A DNA stretch of 64,000 bases from contig OZ038532.1 in assembly GCA_964036665.1 (NCBI GenBank), forward strand, positions 20,363,037 to 20,427,036, written 5' to 3'. Numbering within the stretch: position 1 is the first letter of the stretch; every line of letters starts with the position of its first letter. The stretch comes from Gordius sp. MW1. Lineage: Eukaryota > Nematomorpha > Gordioida > Gordea > Gordiidae. This document shows, in pieces, positions 12,413-22,939 of the stretch. The position numbers and the translations under genes are program-made. A model generated the notes under the pieces. That model was not told where the DNA came from. It worked only from the letters and a program-made list of their open reading frames with translations, and did not search any database.

Positions 12413-13990
12413 AAAATTAAAAATGGAAAAAGTGACAGTAATAAATAAGACACACGGAGCAATTAAAATTGAGTGAGCCCTAATACTTATGTATTATAAA
12501 GGCAGACGAGCAATTGAGATTGTGTGAGTACTATTTTAATTATTATTCTAACTTTGCATTTGACGCATCGAGACTCCTGTATTTTTCAAAACTTGAAAAA
12601 TAAAAAATTACGTGACGATTGCGAGTGCGCTTCTCAACCGAGATTACCACGTCATTACCCAATTGTAAATCAGAGCACCTTGCACAATGACAACGGTTAA
12701 AAGATGGATTTGGGTGATGAAATCGAAGCAACGACAATATCTTGGCCCTTCACCGTCGTACACATGAGAAACTAAAAGCAATAAAAAAGAAAAGACCCCC
12801 CCCCTCAAATTATTTATGAAGCCGTGGCTCGCATTTGACAACTCGACCCGTTAATACCTCAGTGCAATTCTGCACGAACCTCCTAACGTCAATTCAATCG
12901 GCCAAAACACCTCAACTATAAGAAATCCACAAGGACATGTCTCCCTTGGAATTCACTCAGATGCGCATGACGCACAAAGTGCCCTCCATTTAGCTCAAGA
13001 TTGTATTCCAAACTTCGTGACAAAATACAAATAGAATGATAGAGCGATATCTCAATTAGGAGTATATTCGGAAACATCTTCACCAACCCAGACTCATCGA
13101 GCCGCTAATTAATGGCTAATCAATGAGGGTGCTATTCATTTTATCAAGCAAACCTTCCCCTATAAACGACAATCAGAGTTATATGTTGGTGATACCTTAA
13201 ACTCAGGAAAGAAATTAGAGAGACTTGGATCTATTTTAGTGAATTATGGAAGGATGGAGTGAAAATCTAATCTGGCACTGTAACAACCTACACCAAATTT
13301 TCTTTAGATCAGCCACTGCTATCCTCGACAAATTTGTGCAAATGAGCTCTGAGATGTGGAAATATAATTTGTAAGGTATTCTCTAATTTAAAAGGGCTAT
13401 TAACGGGTTTACAAGATTTGAAAGGAGAGATGTACACATATTTTTTTCGATAACCTATTACACAGCATAATCCTACGATCAATTTCCTTCTCCAACGCAA
13501 TCATTCATCAATAGAAATTACCTAAATAGCTATTATCAAGACTTTTATTCTATTATAAAAAAAATGAAAAGTGTATCGACTGGCAGCCCATACTTAAAAT
13601 GATGTTAATCACCATTCAAACGTACAATGAAACTATGCTCAAATTGGGCAATTATTCCAATAATTGGAAAAAAAAACATTAAATCCTTACAAAGACGCGG
13701 AGTCAGAAAATATGTGGGAAATTTCAAACAAACAAAAACTGTGACTTAGCCATGAAGCAAAACATGTAGAAGCATGAGTTTAGTCGTCAGACCTATTAGT
13801 ATCTATGCGTTGCCCAGTGCAAGCGTTTTTCACTACCCAAATCCAGGTCGCCTACGAAATAAAAAAAAAATTTCTGTCAACCATCCTACATCCAGTATTA
13901 GACAGAAAGACCATGTTCGGTCACCAAAAGACACATGGAGCTAAGCAATGACGGCAAGACTACAACAGAATTTAATTTGAAAAAGGAAAG
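12413..13990. other. Unrecognised region, possibly decayed coding DNA
   Basis: From about 12850 to 13500 the base composition is less AT-rich than its surroundings, and several frames stay open for 40-60 codons (for example ALHLAQDCIPNFVTKYK and HFIKQTFPYKRQSELYVGD on +). None carries a motif I recognise, and each is broken by stops. It may be the remains of a mobile element or old gene; I cannot say which. Confidence 0.3.
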
Positions 13991-14150
13991 GTGTCGTATA
14001 TACGGATTCCCCCCTCTCCCCATAGCGGTATATACGGATTCCCCTCTCTCCTTATACACAGAAATTGTAATACTGCGTATCTCATATATACTTATCCGAT
14101 TCCTCCCCCCTCTCCCTATACACAGAAATTGTAATATCGCGTACCTTCAT
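13991..14150. repeat. Short tandem repeat (cggattcccccctctcc)
   Basis: Three degenerate units share atacggattccccc-ctctcc, and the last two also share tatacacagaaattgtaata. A single relative lies at 11651-11690. Confidence 0.65.
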
Positions 14151-14772
14151 TGCTTTATTACCTAGGCACTAGCGGCCAATGTACCACTTACCCCTTTTAA
14201 TCTTACTAGCGATAGTTAATAAAACTCTCCCTTCATCTTTAAAAACTTAGAATGTGGATAAACATCTGCATCACACAAAAAAATGCGTGAGCAAAGTGTC
14301 CAATCTATTACAAGCCTTTACCAATCGTAAACCAAGTTTATATATACAATTATGCTGGTACACCTCACCCATTCTAATTGTGGTAATAATGTTTTTCCAC
14401 GTTGCCAAACATACCCCGATCCGCTACCATGACCGTTACAATTATCCCCCCTGGGCTACTGGACTCGGCTAGTTTTTGGCTTCAATGCTATCGGCCGTAT
14501 TTATCCAACCAAAAACATGACTATGGCTCACAGATTTAGGGACGCTATTCAATCATGAATAGCGAGGCTGAAATTTTAATGCAAAACAGCAATGGTACCC
14601 CAAAATATTTAAGTCCTTTATTATGGAAACCCTGCTTAGGCCTAGATCAAAAGCATGATGAAAACGCTTATTATAAAATAGCCCTATCAACCAATACTAC
14701 CTCAGCGCCTAAACCCTGAGGAGTGGAGAAGGTATTATTTTCGAAATTTCATGACTCTAACAAAGATCGTTA
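14151..14772. other. Nothing recognised
   Basis: There is one 72-codon open frame (14254-14472, +) without a recognisable motif, and no repeat match elsewhere in the window. Confidence 0.35.
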
Positions 14773-14780
14773 CTTATACC

Positions 14781-15218
14781 CATAGACTACTGCTCATCAA
14801 CGCACAAAATATGTATCTTTTTTTCACCATTTTGATGTTAACATGGTAAAGGTGATCATATAGAAATTAGTAAATTTCGCAAATTAAATAATCTTAAAAG
14901 GGTAAATAAAAAATATCGAATTGGGTAGATATCAAAAACAGCATTTTAAAATAAATATCATTTAAACAAACATAAAAATTAAAAATGTTTAAACTGCGAT
15001 TAAAGTTTGTTTAATAATATGGCGCCATCATTATTTTGTATACTATTAATTTATTGGCGTTTGTTTTAATTTACGGACTAGTGAGGAAGGTAAATTGACT
15101 GCTATAGGGCAAAATTACATGGTTAAAATACACCAGTTGCACTCTTCAAAATGGAGGAAAATTTGACACACAATTAACCTTATGCAACATGTAGCATGAG
15201 CAGTCTATCTAGTCTATG
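14781..15218. mobile_element. CATAGACTA-family hAT-type MITE, copy 1
   Basis: The termini are catagactactgctcatc and its inverse gatgagcagtctat...ctatg (right end catgagcagtctatctagtc, tatg). It is flanked by a perfect 8-bp target duplication, cttatacc (14773-14780 and 15219-15226). The 438-bp interior is AT-rich and non-coding. Sister copies lie at 46448-46899, 55111-55396 and 56010-56483, with a one-ended relative at 60555. Confidence 0.85.
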
Positions 15219-15237
15219 CTTATACCATAAGCCGCAT

Positions 15238-15365
15238 TATCATTATCATCATCATGATGCCCGTCGAAGAGTGAAATAACCCTGCATAACGGGGAACCCT
15301 GATATCCGGATTTCGAGATTTATGCCAGAAGCGCGGGAGCTCATGGCCATAGCTGAGGCAGGAAA
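15238..15365 (-). repeat. Possible SINE/LINE 3' tail
   Basis: On the - strand the unit ends in gggttatttcactcttcgac, ggg, and then a (atgatgata)n tail. Short TGATGATA tails are typical of RTE-type LINEs and their SINEs. No second copy was found in the window, so this is only a suggestion. Confidence 0.3.
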
Positions 15366-15598
15366 AGTGCGCAAAAATTGTACCTGAAACTAACTAATGG
15401 ATCTGAAGTTAGAAGTGAAACATCACTTATTATACAAAAAAATGTTAGTTACTATATATATTTATATTTTTCCCCCAGTATATTTGATAGAAAAAACGAT
15501 ATTAAAATGCCTATAACAAATCATAAACATAAAAATATTTTTAAAATTTTAGAACCCTCCTGTGGTACAATCTAACCCAAAGGCCACTGAGGTTTACC

Positions 15599-16251
15599 CT
15601 AATATTTTCTAGACCACACCTTTTGGTTAAACTGAAACTTTGGTTTACCTACCATTGGCAATTGTTGGTTATCATCAACATTTAAAAAATCTGGTGGATA
15701 TCTTAATTTACGATTTAAAAATTCGTAGCTAATTGCATGACGATCAGGATATCTCGGAGACATGTTGTGATAAAGCTTATACAACCATGTTCCTTCCTTT
15801 GTCACTTTAGCTAAATTTATCCATTTCTTTACGATTCTTACATACCTTTCAACCTGCCCATTTGAGCTAGGTGGGGGAGTCAACGAATGATTAATTTTAT
15901 ATTTCAAGCAAAATTGTTTTAATTCTACGCTTACGAACGCTTTGCCATTATCAGTAACGATAATTTCGGGAAAACCATAAAAAATATTTATAGGTACTTT
16001 ACTCGTAATTTGAGAAACGTTTTTAAATTCCCTCCAACCTGAAAAGGCGTTAACGATCAAAATAAAACGCTTTTTATCAAATTCGAAAAAGACTTTAAGA
16101 ATACGACTCCACGGTCTTTTTGGACGTGGCCAAGTCGCGCTTTTAATTTTTCGCGGCATAGCTGCCTTAATTTTACACAATTCGCAAAGCCTAACCAAAG
16201 CATTAATATCCTTTTAGGCCACCATACGTAATCTCGTGCAATATGTTTCAT
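15599..16251 (-). pseudogene. Ty3/gypsy integrase relic
   Basis: The start (about 16251-16195) encodes MKHIARDYVWWP, the zinc-finger part of integrase, and the following CELCKIKAAMPRK continues in a different frame, so there is a frameshift near 16195. The core then shows IVTDNGKAF and SSNGQVERYVRIVKKW, which contain the second Asp and the Glu of the D,D35E catalytic triad. The C-terminus ends QQLPMVGKPKFQFNQKVW. Intact enzymes join retroelement cDNA to host DNA. This copy is damaged. Confidence 0.75.
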
Positions 16252-16554
16252 TTTAACGATTCAAAATGGCTGGCATGCAACAGTTCTAATATTTGCATCT
16301 TATGACCAGTTTTTCTTGCCTTTTAATCGCACCTTCATCAACATAAAGTTCATTAACCACGTGCTTAAAAGGTATAGGAATTTGTGCGAATTCGTCCGAT
16401 CCTGATAAACTATTTTTAATTAAACTTAAATCGGGATCGTCGTTGAAGGATTCTACAATTTGCTTAAAATCAATTATGTTAAAACTTTAACTACATGTCC
16501 ACCCACAATATCGCAACTCAAATATAAATCCGTAATCTCCGTTGTGTCCGCGCC

Positions 16555-16975
16555 TTATCGCGACATTACGTCGGCCAAATCGTTTTTATCTCCTTTACGA
16601 TATTTTAAGGTTAAAATAAAATTACCTAAAGTTAATAGCCATCTTTGTAACCTGGGTGACATTAAAAAATCGGTGTTAGTTTTAATAAACAAAGAGACCA
16701 ATGGTTTGTGATCTGTATAAACGATGAATAATTTTTCGAATGAATATTCTCTACACCGTTTCAGGTCATAAACCATTGCGAACGCCTCTTTCTCTATTGC
16801 CGAATAATTTAATTCAGGTTTAGTGAATTTACGAGAAAAATATATTATATGGTGTTCTACACTGCCTTCTAATTGGAATAATGCCTCACCAATTCCATTA
16901 TTAGATGCATCAACCCTTAACACGTTTTCACCTTCCGGATCAAAACATTTAATATACCTTTGTATAACCTAAGAT
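16555..16975 (-). pseudogene. Ty3/gypsy RNase H domain
   Basis: The open frame contains LRVDASNNGIGEALFQLEG, FSRKFTKPELNYSAIEKEAF, VYTDHKPLVSL, LQRWLLTLGNF and the end motif KNDLADVMSR. These are the ordered motifs of the RNase H that follows reverse transcriptase in Ty3/gypsy pol. The first Asp (VDAS) and the TDH Asp are present. The frame opens upstream with QRYIKCFDPEGENV, which is the RT-RNase H connection, and then stops at the deletion that removed the reverse transcriptase. Confidence 0.8.
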
Positions 16976-16984
16976 GTTAATCGG

Positions 16985-17250
16985 ACAGCCGCTTTGCCAA
17001 AATGCTAGATTTTTTTAAGAATTTATCCCAATATTTTTTAAATTTCACTTGCGAAATTAGCGAAATGGTAGAGCCTGTATCGGCTAAAAATGGTATATAA
17101 TTATTATCTATATTTAATCGAACATATGGCGAACGCGCGTTAAAAAAATTAATTAAATTAAAATTTGAGAAAATAGTATCGACCTTTGCTAACCGTCAAT
17201 CAGAACAATGTTGGCCACCACACATGCAGAGGTAAAATTTAGTAAAACCG
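16985..17250 (-). pseudogene. Ty3/gypsy protease and zinc-knuckle scrap
   Basis: One - strand frame reads SPYVRLNIDNNYIPFLADTG followed by STISLISQVKFKKYW. LADTGST is the retropepsin active-site loop. Just upstream, CMCGGQHC resembles a gag zinc knuckle, and a stop follows SD. It is the truncated gag-protease junction of the same element as the RNase H and integrase fragments. Confidence 0.65.
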
Positions 17251-17790
17251 ACTTAAATCTTTCGATATAGAAACGGACGGTTTTGAAATGATAAGTTTTT
17301 GTAAGCAATTATAGTTTTTATGTTAAAAATCGGGACTACAAAAAATAATTGTATATACTCTAAGCAACACTATCATAGTTAAGTGTTTGCCTAATTTTAA
17401 ATTCATATTAATCTTCCACCATACTCTAGCGATAACCCATAACAGGTATTTATTTTAATTTTTTTGTTAAAAAGTTTATTTTTATTATAATATAGCTACA
17501 TTATAAACGTTATCTTACTTTTGGCATATTTAAGCATGTCCTTAACTATCGGCCCAAGCGTAGTATTAAGATATTGGTCAAGATGCGTGCAATTATGTAC
17601 ATCACCGCTATAACCCCACCATACCTATAACAAAATAAGGTAATAATTTTATTCATATTTTAGGAAGTAATGAATGACTATAAACTATAGATTTTCACGG
17701 TAATTTTGAAATTTTGTCAAAATTTGTCTTAAGTTTATGCAAAATTCACCAAGTAACAAAAATCATTGCCACCAAGTTTCATAATATTTG
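17251..17790. other. AT-rich DNA, nothing recognised
   Basis: There is no coding or repeat signal; it is downstream flank of the GH56 gene. Confidence 0.4.
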
Positions 17791-17796
17791 TAAGCT

Positions 17797-17966
17797 CATG
17801 GACGTAGCCAGCATTGGATTTAGAGAGGGGCAATAATGATTTGGGGGGGGGGGGTGGCAAACTGATCATTTTTTTTAAATTTTAGCCATATTAATAAATT
17901 TCAACCAATTTTTTAGATATAAAGGGGGCCAGCAGCCCCTCCCTGCCCCCCTTGGCTACGCCAATG
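17797..17966. mobile_element. CATGGGCGTAGCC-family MITE
   Basis: The termini are catggacgtagccagc and ggctacgccaatg. The interior has the family order: cattggatttagag, caataatgattt, G-run, AT core, then C-rich cagcccctccctgcccccc. It ends 12 bp beyond the stop codon of the GH56 gene, in its 3' region. The flanks share only tgt, so the target duplication is lost. Confidence 0.75.
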
Positions 17967-17978
17967 TGTGTTCAACGC

Positions 17979-19644
17979 TTAAAATTGTTGATATTTTTTT
18001 CTCGTTCTACCTTTTTTATAAAAGTGCTCATTGTTACACAGTATAAAAATTACCACTCCATTCATTCCCGTATCAATAGCTTGCCCAATGGTATTTTCAA
18101 TATCATAACTGGTGAGAAAGGAGGGAAAGTCTTCTTTTTGATATTGGTAGCGGGCGTAGGCATAGATTGGAACTTTCCCATTTGCCCGTTTTCTCGACAA
18201 ACGCATAGCTTCGTTCATCGCTTATTATTTATAAAAAATTTAGAATTTAAAAAGTTTAAATTAACACAGATAGTTTTCATACGTTATTAACATGGGCGTA
18301 GCCAGAGGGGGGGGGGGCAGGAAGGGGCGCCTGTCCTTTTTAAATCCAAAAAACTTGTTGAATTTTATTAGAATTTTTAGCTCAAATTTGAAAAAATGAC
18401 ATTTTTCTCTCTTTAAATCATTATTGCCCCCCCCTCTATTCCAATGTTTGCTACGCCCATGGTTATTACCGTTTTGTCAATAGACTAATTTAATGATTTA
18501 TTAGTAGTAAGATTTTTTTGGATTTAATTTGGTTATATGATCATAAGACGGTAGGGACTTTGAAACTAACCTAAGTAGCCCGATATTATCAATGAAATCT
18601 TGAGCCATATAGAAAGTGAGATTAAAATGGGTTATTTAATATAGAAACCATACTTGTTTTCAAATTTTTATGAATTTACAATGTACTTTTTAAAGTGTAA
18701 ATTGCTCTGTGGTTTCGATTTGGAATAGTTTGACGACTCAAAAATATATTAGGGTAAAGCGCTTCACTAGCGTTATATAACCATTGAATGTCATTATTTT
18801 TCTTTTGCTTGATTACTTCGCAAAAGTAATTATCAAAGGTTCTAAAAAAAGTTTAAAAGAAGTAAAGCATTTAACCTAGCACAGGCAGGAAATCCCCAAT
18901 AACCCCACAAGGATTTTGGCCTCAATTCTTTCACCGTATTTATCGACTGTATCATCATTTTCTTATAGGCACTTTCGTAACTAATCCTAGATAAATCCCG
19001 AATCTGGACTAAATTTTTAACATTCGGATTCTCCTTCTTGGTAAAGTTTAAAGAAGCATTCTAAAATATCAATTATTCGTTGAAAATTACTTGTAACAAA
19101 TATGATGTAATAGCAAAATCGACCAAGATACGCACAATAAAATGTTTACCGCGTAAATTTTGTAAATGCCTTGCTGAATGTCTCCCCAAAGTGGTAAGTT
19201 ACTTTCTTAAGCTATTATGGCCAAACCCTATTTTAATAATATGGTGAATCTTAAAAATGTGTAGGTGAAACAATAATAAGATTTGTTTGTTTTCATGCTT
19301 ACATCATGATTTACGTCAACTAATGATATATCTTCCTTTAAAAACCTTAAATGATCGGCCATTAATAATTTTTGTGGAACACCACCGTTGATCAACAATT
19401 CATTTTGTATACGTGGCCATGATCCAAATTTTGTAGGGTATAACAAATTTATTTTGTTCCCACTCCATGAATTGTTTGAATTCGTTTCGATCCAATATGA
19501 TGCCAAAGGTAAATCATGGCCTAAATATCTCTTACAAACCTGGGTCTCTGAATTCCAAATTACTCTGAAAGATTTGTCAGCAAATTTGGAATTTACGGTT
19601 GAAGGCACTATTATGCTCAGCCACAACCAAAAAACCCGATACAT
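17979..19644 (-). CDS. Hyaluronidase-family (GH56) protein, possibly inactive
   Basis: Exons read on the - strand are: 19644-19303 (or to 19315), about 19201-19150, 19060-18876, 18841-18687 and 18220-17979 (stop). The first exon starts with a signal peptide (MYRVFWLWLSIIVPSTVNS). It continues with motifs of the GH56 barrel: FRVIWNSETQVC, NGGVPQ and LVDVNHD. Later exons give LRPKSLWGYWGFPAC, WLYNASEALYPNIFLS and KVPIYAYARYQYQ, then DIENTIGQAID and MNGVVIF. Family members hydrolyse hyaluronan or chondroitin using an Asp-x-Glu pair. Here the corresponding place reads D-V-N, so the acid/base Glu appears replaced. Exons 3, 4 and 5 join in phase. Exon 2 does not join exon 1 in phase with any nearby GT-AG pair, so either an exon end is misread or there is a frameshift. 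The WG pair expected after GVV is IF, and the protein stops about 20 residues later without an EGF-like tail. Family assignment is firm; activity is doubtful. Confidence 0.8.
18291..18461. mobile_element. CATGGGCGTAGCC-family MITE in a GH56 intron
   Basis: The termini are catgggcgtagccag and tgctacgcccatg. Flanking octamers gttattaa (18283-18290) and gttattac (18462-18469) match at 7 of 8, indicating hAT-type insertion into intron 4 of the GH56 gene. Confidence 0.8.
18571..18633 (-). pseudogene. GH56 exon-like relic inside intron 4
   Basis: The - strand reads THFNLTFYMAQDFIDNIGLL and is followed by a donor-like ag|gttagt. It resembles the stretch of exon 5 that reads FPSFLTSYDIENTIGQAI. No acceptor AG lies upstream and a stop precedes it. 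It could be a decayed duplicate of exon 5 or chance similarity. Confidence 0.35.
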
Positions 19645-20139
19645 GTTTCAGATAAAATCTTATATTATAAACAAGTCACTTTTAAGACTCTCCCCTTTCT
19701 CGCTGACCCAGTTGCTGAAGCTTGTGTAATTACATAATAAACAACCCTAACCTTGTTATTTTTGACATTTATCGGTAATCTAGAGGCAAAATACGTAAAG
19801 GTGACTCTGTTGATCAGTCGAAGAATGTTGATGTTAAGGCAACCTGCTAAATTTGTATACAAGCACGTTATAAAGAATGTACGTTTGAAGACTGAGCGCA
19901 TCTAGCAGACATTTATGAGTATAGTATCAATATAATACACTATGTAAGAAGCAACCAATGAAATTATTAAATTGTTAAAAAAACTTCATGGAGTTAACAT
20001 AGAATAAAAGCTTTAAAATAGGCAAAGGCTTTGTTATATGAAAGGATAATTCATAAAATTCGCGTTGATAATTGATTTATTAATTTTTACATCGATTGTA
20101 GCAGTTCAGATATTAGTTTAATGTATAAAACAATTTATT
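19645..20139. other. Upstream flank of the GH56 gene
   Basis: No coding or repeat element is recognised. Being immediately upstream of the GH56 start, it should hold its promoter, but no motif stands out. Confidence 0.35.
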
Positions 20140-21560
20140 TTGCTAACAGCCTTATTGGTAACTAATTTATTAATACTCGGGCCTTCGGCCCTCGCGGGAA
20201 GGGGGAGGGGAGAAGGGGAGGGGAGAAGAGAAGGGGGGAAGGGAAGGGGGGACGACTCATCTTTACTTCGTATAAATGTATCATATTTGCTATGCAATTT
20301 ATGGGCGAGAAAGGTGGGAAGGGGCGAGAATGCCTATAGGGGGGTATTAAATGCCTAATGATTAATTAATTATTTATACAAATTTTCCATTTATAGGCAA
20401 AATGTAATATAGGCAAAATGTAATATAGGCAAGGGTTAGATTTAGTGTTTGCATCTAGTTGCGTATTACATTAGTTTTTACGGCCTTTAGTGATTATGGG
20501 TCTAACAAACATTATATTATAAAACATCACAATGTTAAGAATTTGCAGAATTGTTGGGAGAAATTTTTGTTGAATTTGAACAATTTTTAATTAAAAAAAT
20601 CAAAAATTTGGCGAATGGTCATTTTTTCTCTATTGGTCAGTACCAACAGATACTCTATAAGTCAATGATAGCCAAAAAAACGGAAAAAAAAATTTGATGC
20701 TCACTTTGGCCAATGGTCATTTTTTTCCATCGGTCAGCAGCCAGCACACGGTAAAAATGGATATAAATTCACAAGAGTAAAAAAAACGAAAAAATTTTCG
20801 AATCACATTTTGGCCAATGGTCATTTTATTCCATTGGTCAGCAGCCAGGACACGGTAAAAGTAAATATAAATTCATAATAATCAAAAAAAACGAAAAAAA
20901 AATTTTCGAATCACATTTTGGCCAATGGTCATTTTATTCGATTGGTCAGCAGCCAGCGGACGGCCAAAAAGTCATAATAGCAATGGTAGGAACAGGAACA
21001 ATCATAATAGTCAAAAAAAACGACAAAATAAACTTGGATTCACATTTTGGCCAATGGTCATTATTTTCATTGGTCAGCAGCCAGTGGACGGCCGAAAAGT
21101 TGTATTAGCAATGGTAGTAACAGGAACAATCATAATAGTCAAAAAAAAAAAACTTGGATTCACATTTTGGTCAATGGTCATTTTTTTCATTGGTCAGCAG
21201 CCAGTGGACGGTCAAAAAGTCTTATCATCAATGGTAGTAACAGGAACAATCATAAGAGTCTAAAAAAACTCCGAGATTCTAACCCAAACCCTTGTAGTGG
21301 GGTAATTATAGCAATTAATATCAATGTTACCCAATTCAAAAACGAATAGATATACTTATGCATTAATTTAACGTAGCAATTAAAACCCCACCCCGCCCGA
21401 AAGCGAGGGAGATAGAGATGAGGGGTGGGGCACCTCTTTCTCATGCATTAATTTAAAAAATCGATAACCTAATATACCCAATGCAAATAGATAGGGAGGA
21501 CATCAACGGACAACCAAAAACGAGCCCATAAATTGCATAGCAATTAATAATAAATCCTTA
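20140..21560 (+). repeat. Tandem-array repeat element, copy 1
   Basis: In order it holds: ctcgggccttcggccctcg; a long purine tract (ggggaggggagaagggg, about 20200-20250); tcgtataaatgtatcat; two caaaatgtaatatagg units; a conserved 200-bp block; then about six degenerate units of roughly 105-128 bp. Each unit starts ggccaatggtcatttt and contains ccattggtcagcagcc. It closes with ctccgagattctaaccc, a gaggtgccccacc-type palindromic block, and gagcccataaattgcatagc. The same architecture occurs inverted at 51906-53660. Open frames through the array are by-products of the unit length. I do not recognise the family. Confidence 0.75.
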
Positions 21561-22309
21561 GATTTAGTCAATAACCGTTATAAATGGTAAATTCCTTTTA
21601 AATTCTATTCTCATTATTCGCGGGATTTGGTTCAGGCAGTACAGAAAAAAAAGCGAAAATTCGTCACGATCATCACATTTCGTCAAGGATTGTCACGAAA
21701 ACCACATGTATTTGCATATTGCTATATTAATTAATGATTCATTTCTAAATGATAAAAACAATTCAAATTTCATAGTAGATTTTTTAACTGCAAGAAGCTT
21801 AAATTAAACACTAAGAGGCAATAAATAAAGATAGAACGATGCCTATTCCACAATTATTTTTGTGCTTCCCACGAAAGCTCTTTTTAATAAGCTCTGGCTT
21901 GAAGGGAGGCAAGGAGGGAGATATGAGCTTAGTTCATATATATTAAATTCAGTTGAAAAAAATATTTCAAATAACAATTTAGGCCTTAAGAAAGAAATTA
22001 TGAAATTTGAGGGATGCGCGAATTCTGTGTATGTTAGGATAAAATAGGACAAAACAGGTATTAATACCCTCCTTAGCCGTACTTCTAATCAGCTGAAAAC
22101 TGCTCAAAATAATATGAAGGTGGGTACACGTTGACCTCAGGTGTTATGCAACCAAGAAGTTGGGTGCTAACACTAGAGTAAATGAGGCCAGCCTATTTAT
22201 TCTTTTGGTGGTGTTCCTCACAAAGATTTTGTTAAAGAAATACTTAATTGATGCATAGAGACAGAGGCCTGTGCATATAATATTAGGTTATTATAAGTTG
22301 GATCATATA
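21561..22309. other. No recognised gene
   Basis: It is AT-rich. The + frame at 21862-22047 (ALFNKLWLEG ... GCANSVYVRIK) stays open, and after one stop it continues with NTLLSRTSNQLKTAQNNMK. This could be a broken coding exon, but I recognise no domain. Confidence 0.3.
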
Positions 22310-22939
22310 TCTATATATACAAAAATGTAACTCCGTTTTCTTTGTTCTCTAATAACTCCTAAAGTTCTCGACCGATTGCCACCAAATTTGGCCAGATCAT
22401 TGTCGTAGCATCCTAGATGGTTTATATATACTTTTTATCGACCTAGTAATAAGACGGTCAAGTTTTTTTGTTTTATACGTTTTGATACTTAATAAAGACG
22501 TCATATGACGTCATACAGGGATACTGTAAAAGGCGGCAATCACTTAATAAAATGTCAATCTTACGCAACTTCATGACGTCATACAGGGATACTGTTATAG
22601 CACGGCTACTCACTATTTAAATACTGCGTATCAGATGTTATAGCATGGCCATTCACTATTCATAGACGTAATTAACTTTTGCATCTACCCTAATTTGTAT
22701 CATCTCACCTTCACGCGTATCATCCCACCATCACGCGTATCACCCCACTATCACCCAACCTTACCATATATGTACTAAATTTATATTAGTTTCTTTAGTT
22801 CTTTTATTATATGCCTAAAATACAATACATATTGCAGAATGACAATGTAAATAATCTTTCATCCTTTCATATATAAAAAAGGCTAAAGTATTCTATTTAA
22901 TAAAAATATTCTATTTATAAAGATATCTGCAATAATTTT

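Larger units (their letters stand above)
15570..17250 (-). mobile_element. Ty3/gypsy retrotransposon relic
   Basis: Reading down the - strand, the order is: zinc-knuckle-like CMCGGQHC (about 17205-17230), aspartic protease with LADTGST (about 17060-17130), RNase H (16975-16555) and integrase (16251-15599). The reverse transcriptase expected between protease and RNase H is absent; the junction lies near 16975-16985. The domain order is that of Ty3/gypsy. No LTRs could be identified. Frames are broken, so it is inactive. Confidence 0.75.

Noticed and set aside
16460..16711. 83-codon plus-strand open frame
   Set aside because: It is antisense to the Ty3/gypsy RNase H domain, which shows clear family motifs.
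20925..21349. Repetitive open frames with FTFWPMVIIFIGQQP-like units
   Set aside because: They follow the tandem DNA unit and occur in two frames at once; frames break in the inverted copy.
22480..22600. TGACGTCA palindromes as CRE-type enhancers
   Set aside because: They sit in the tandem words of a Helitron relic with no gene nearby; no support for regulation.
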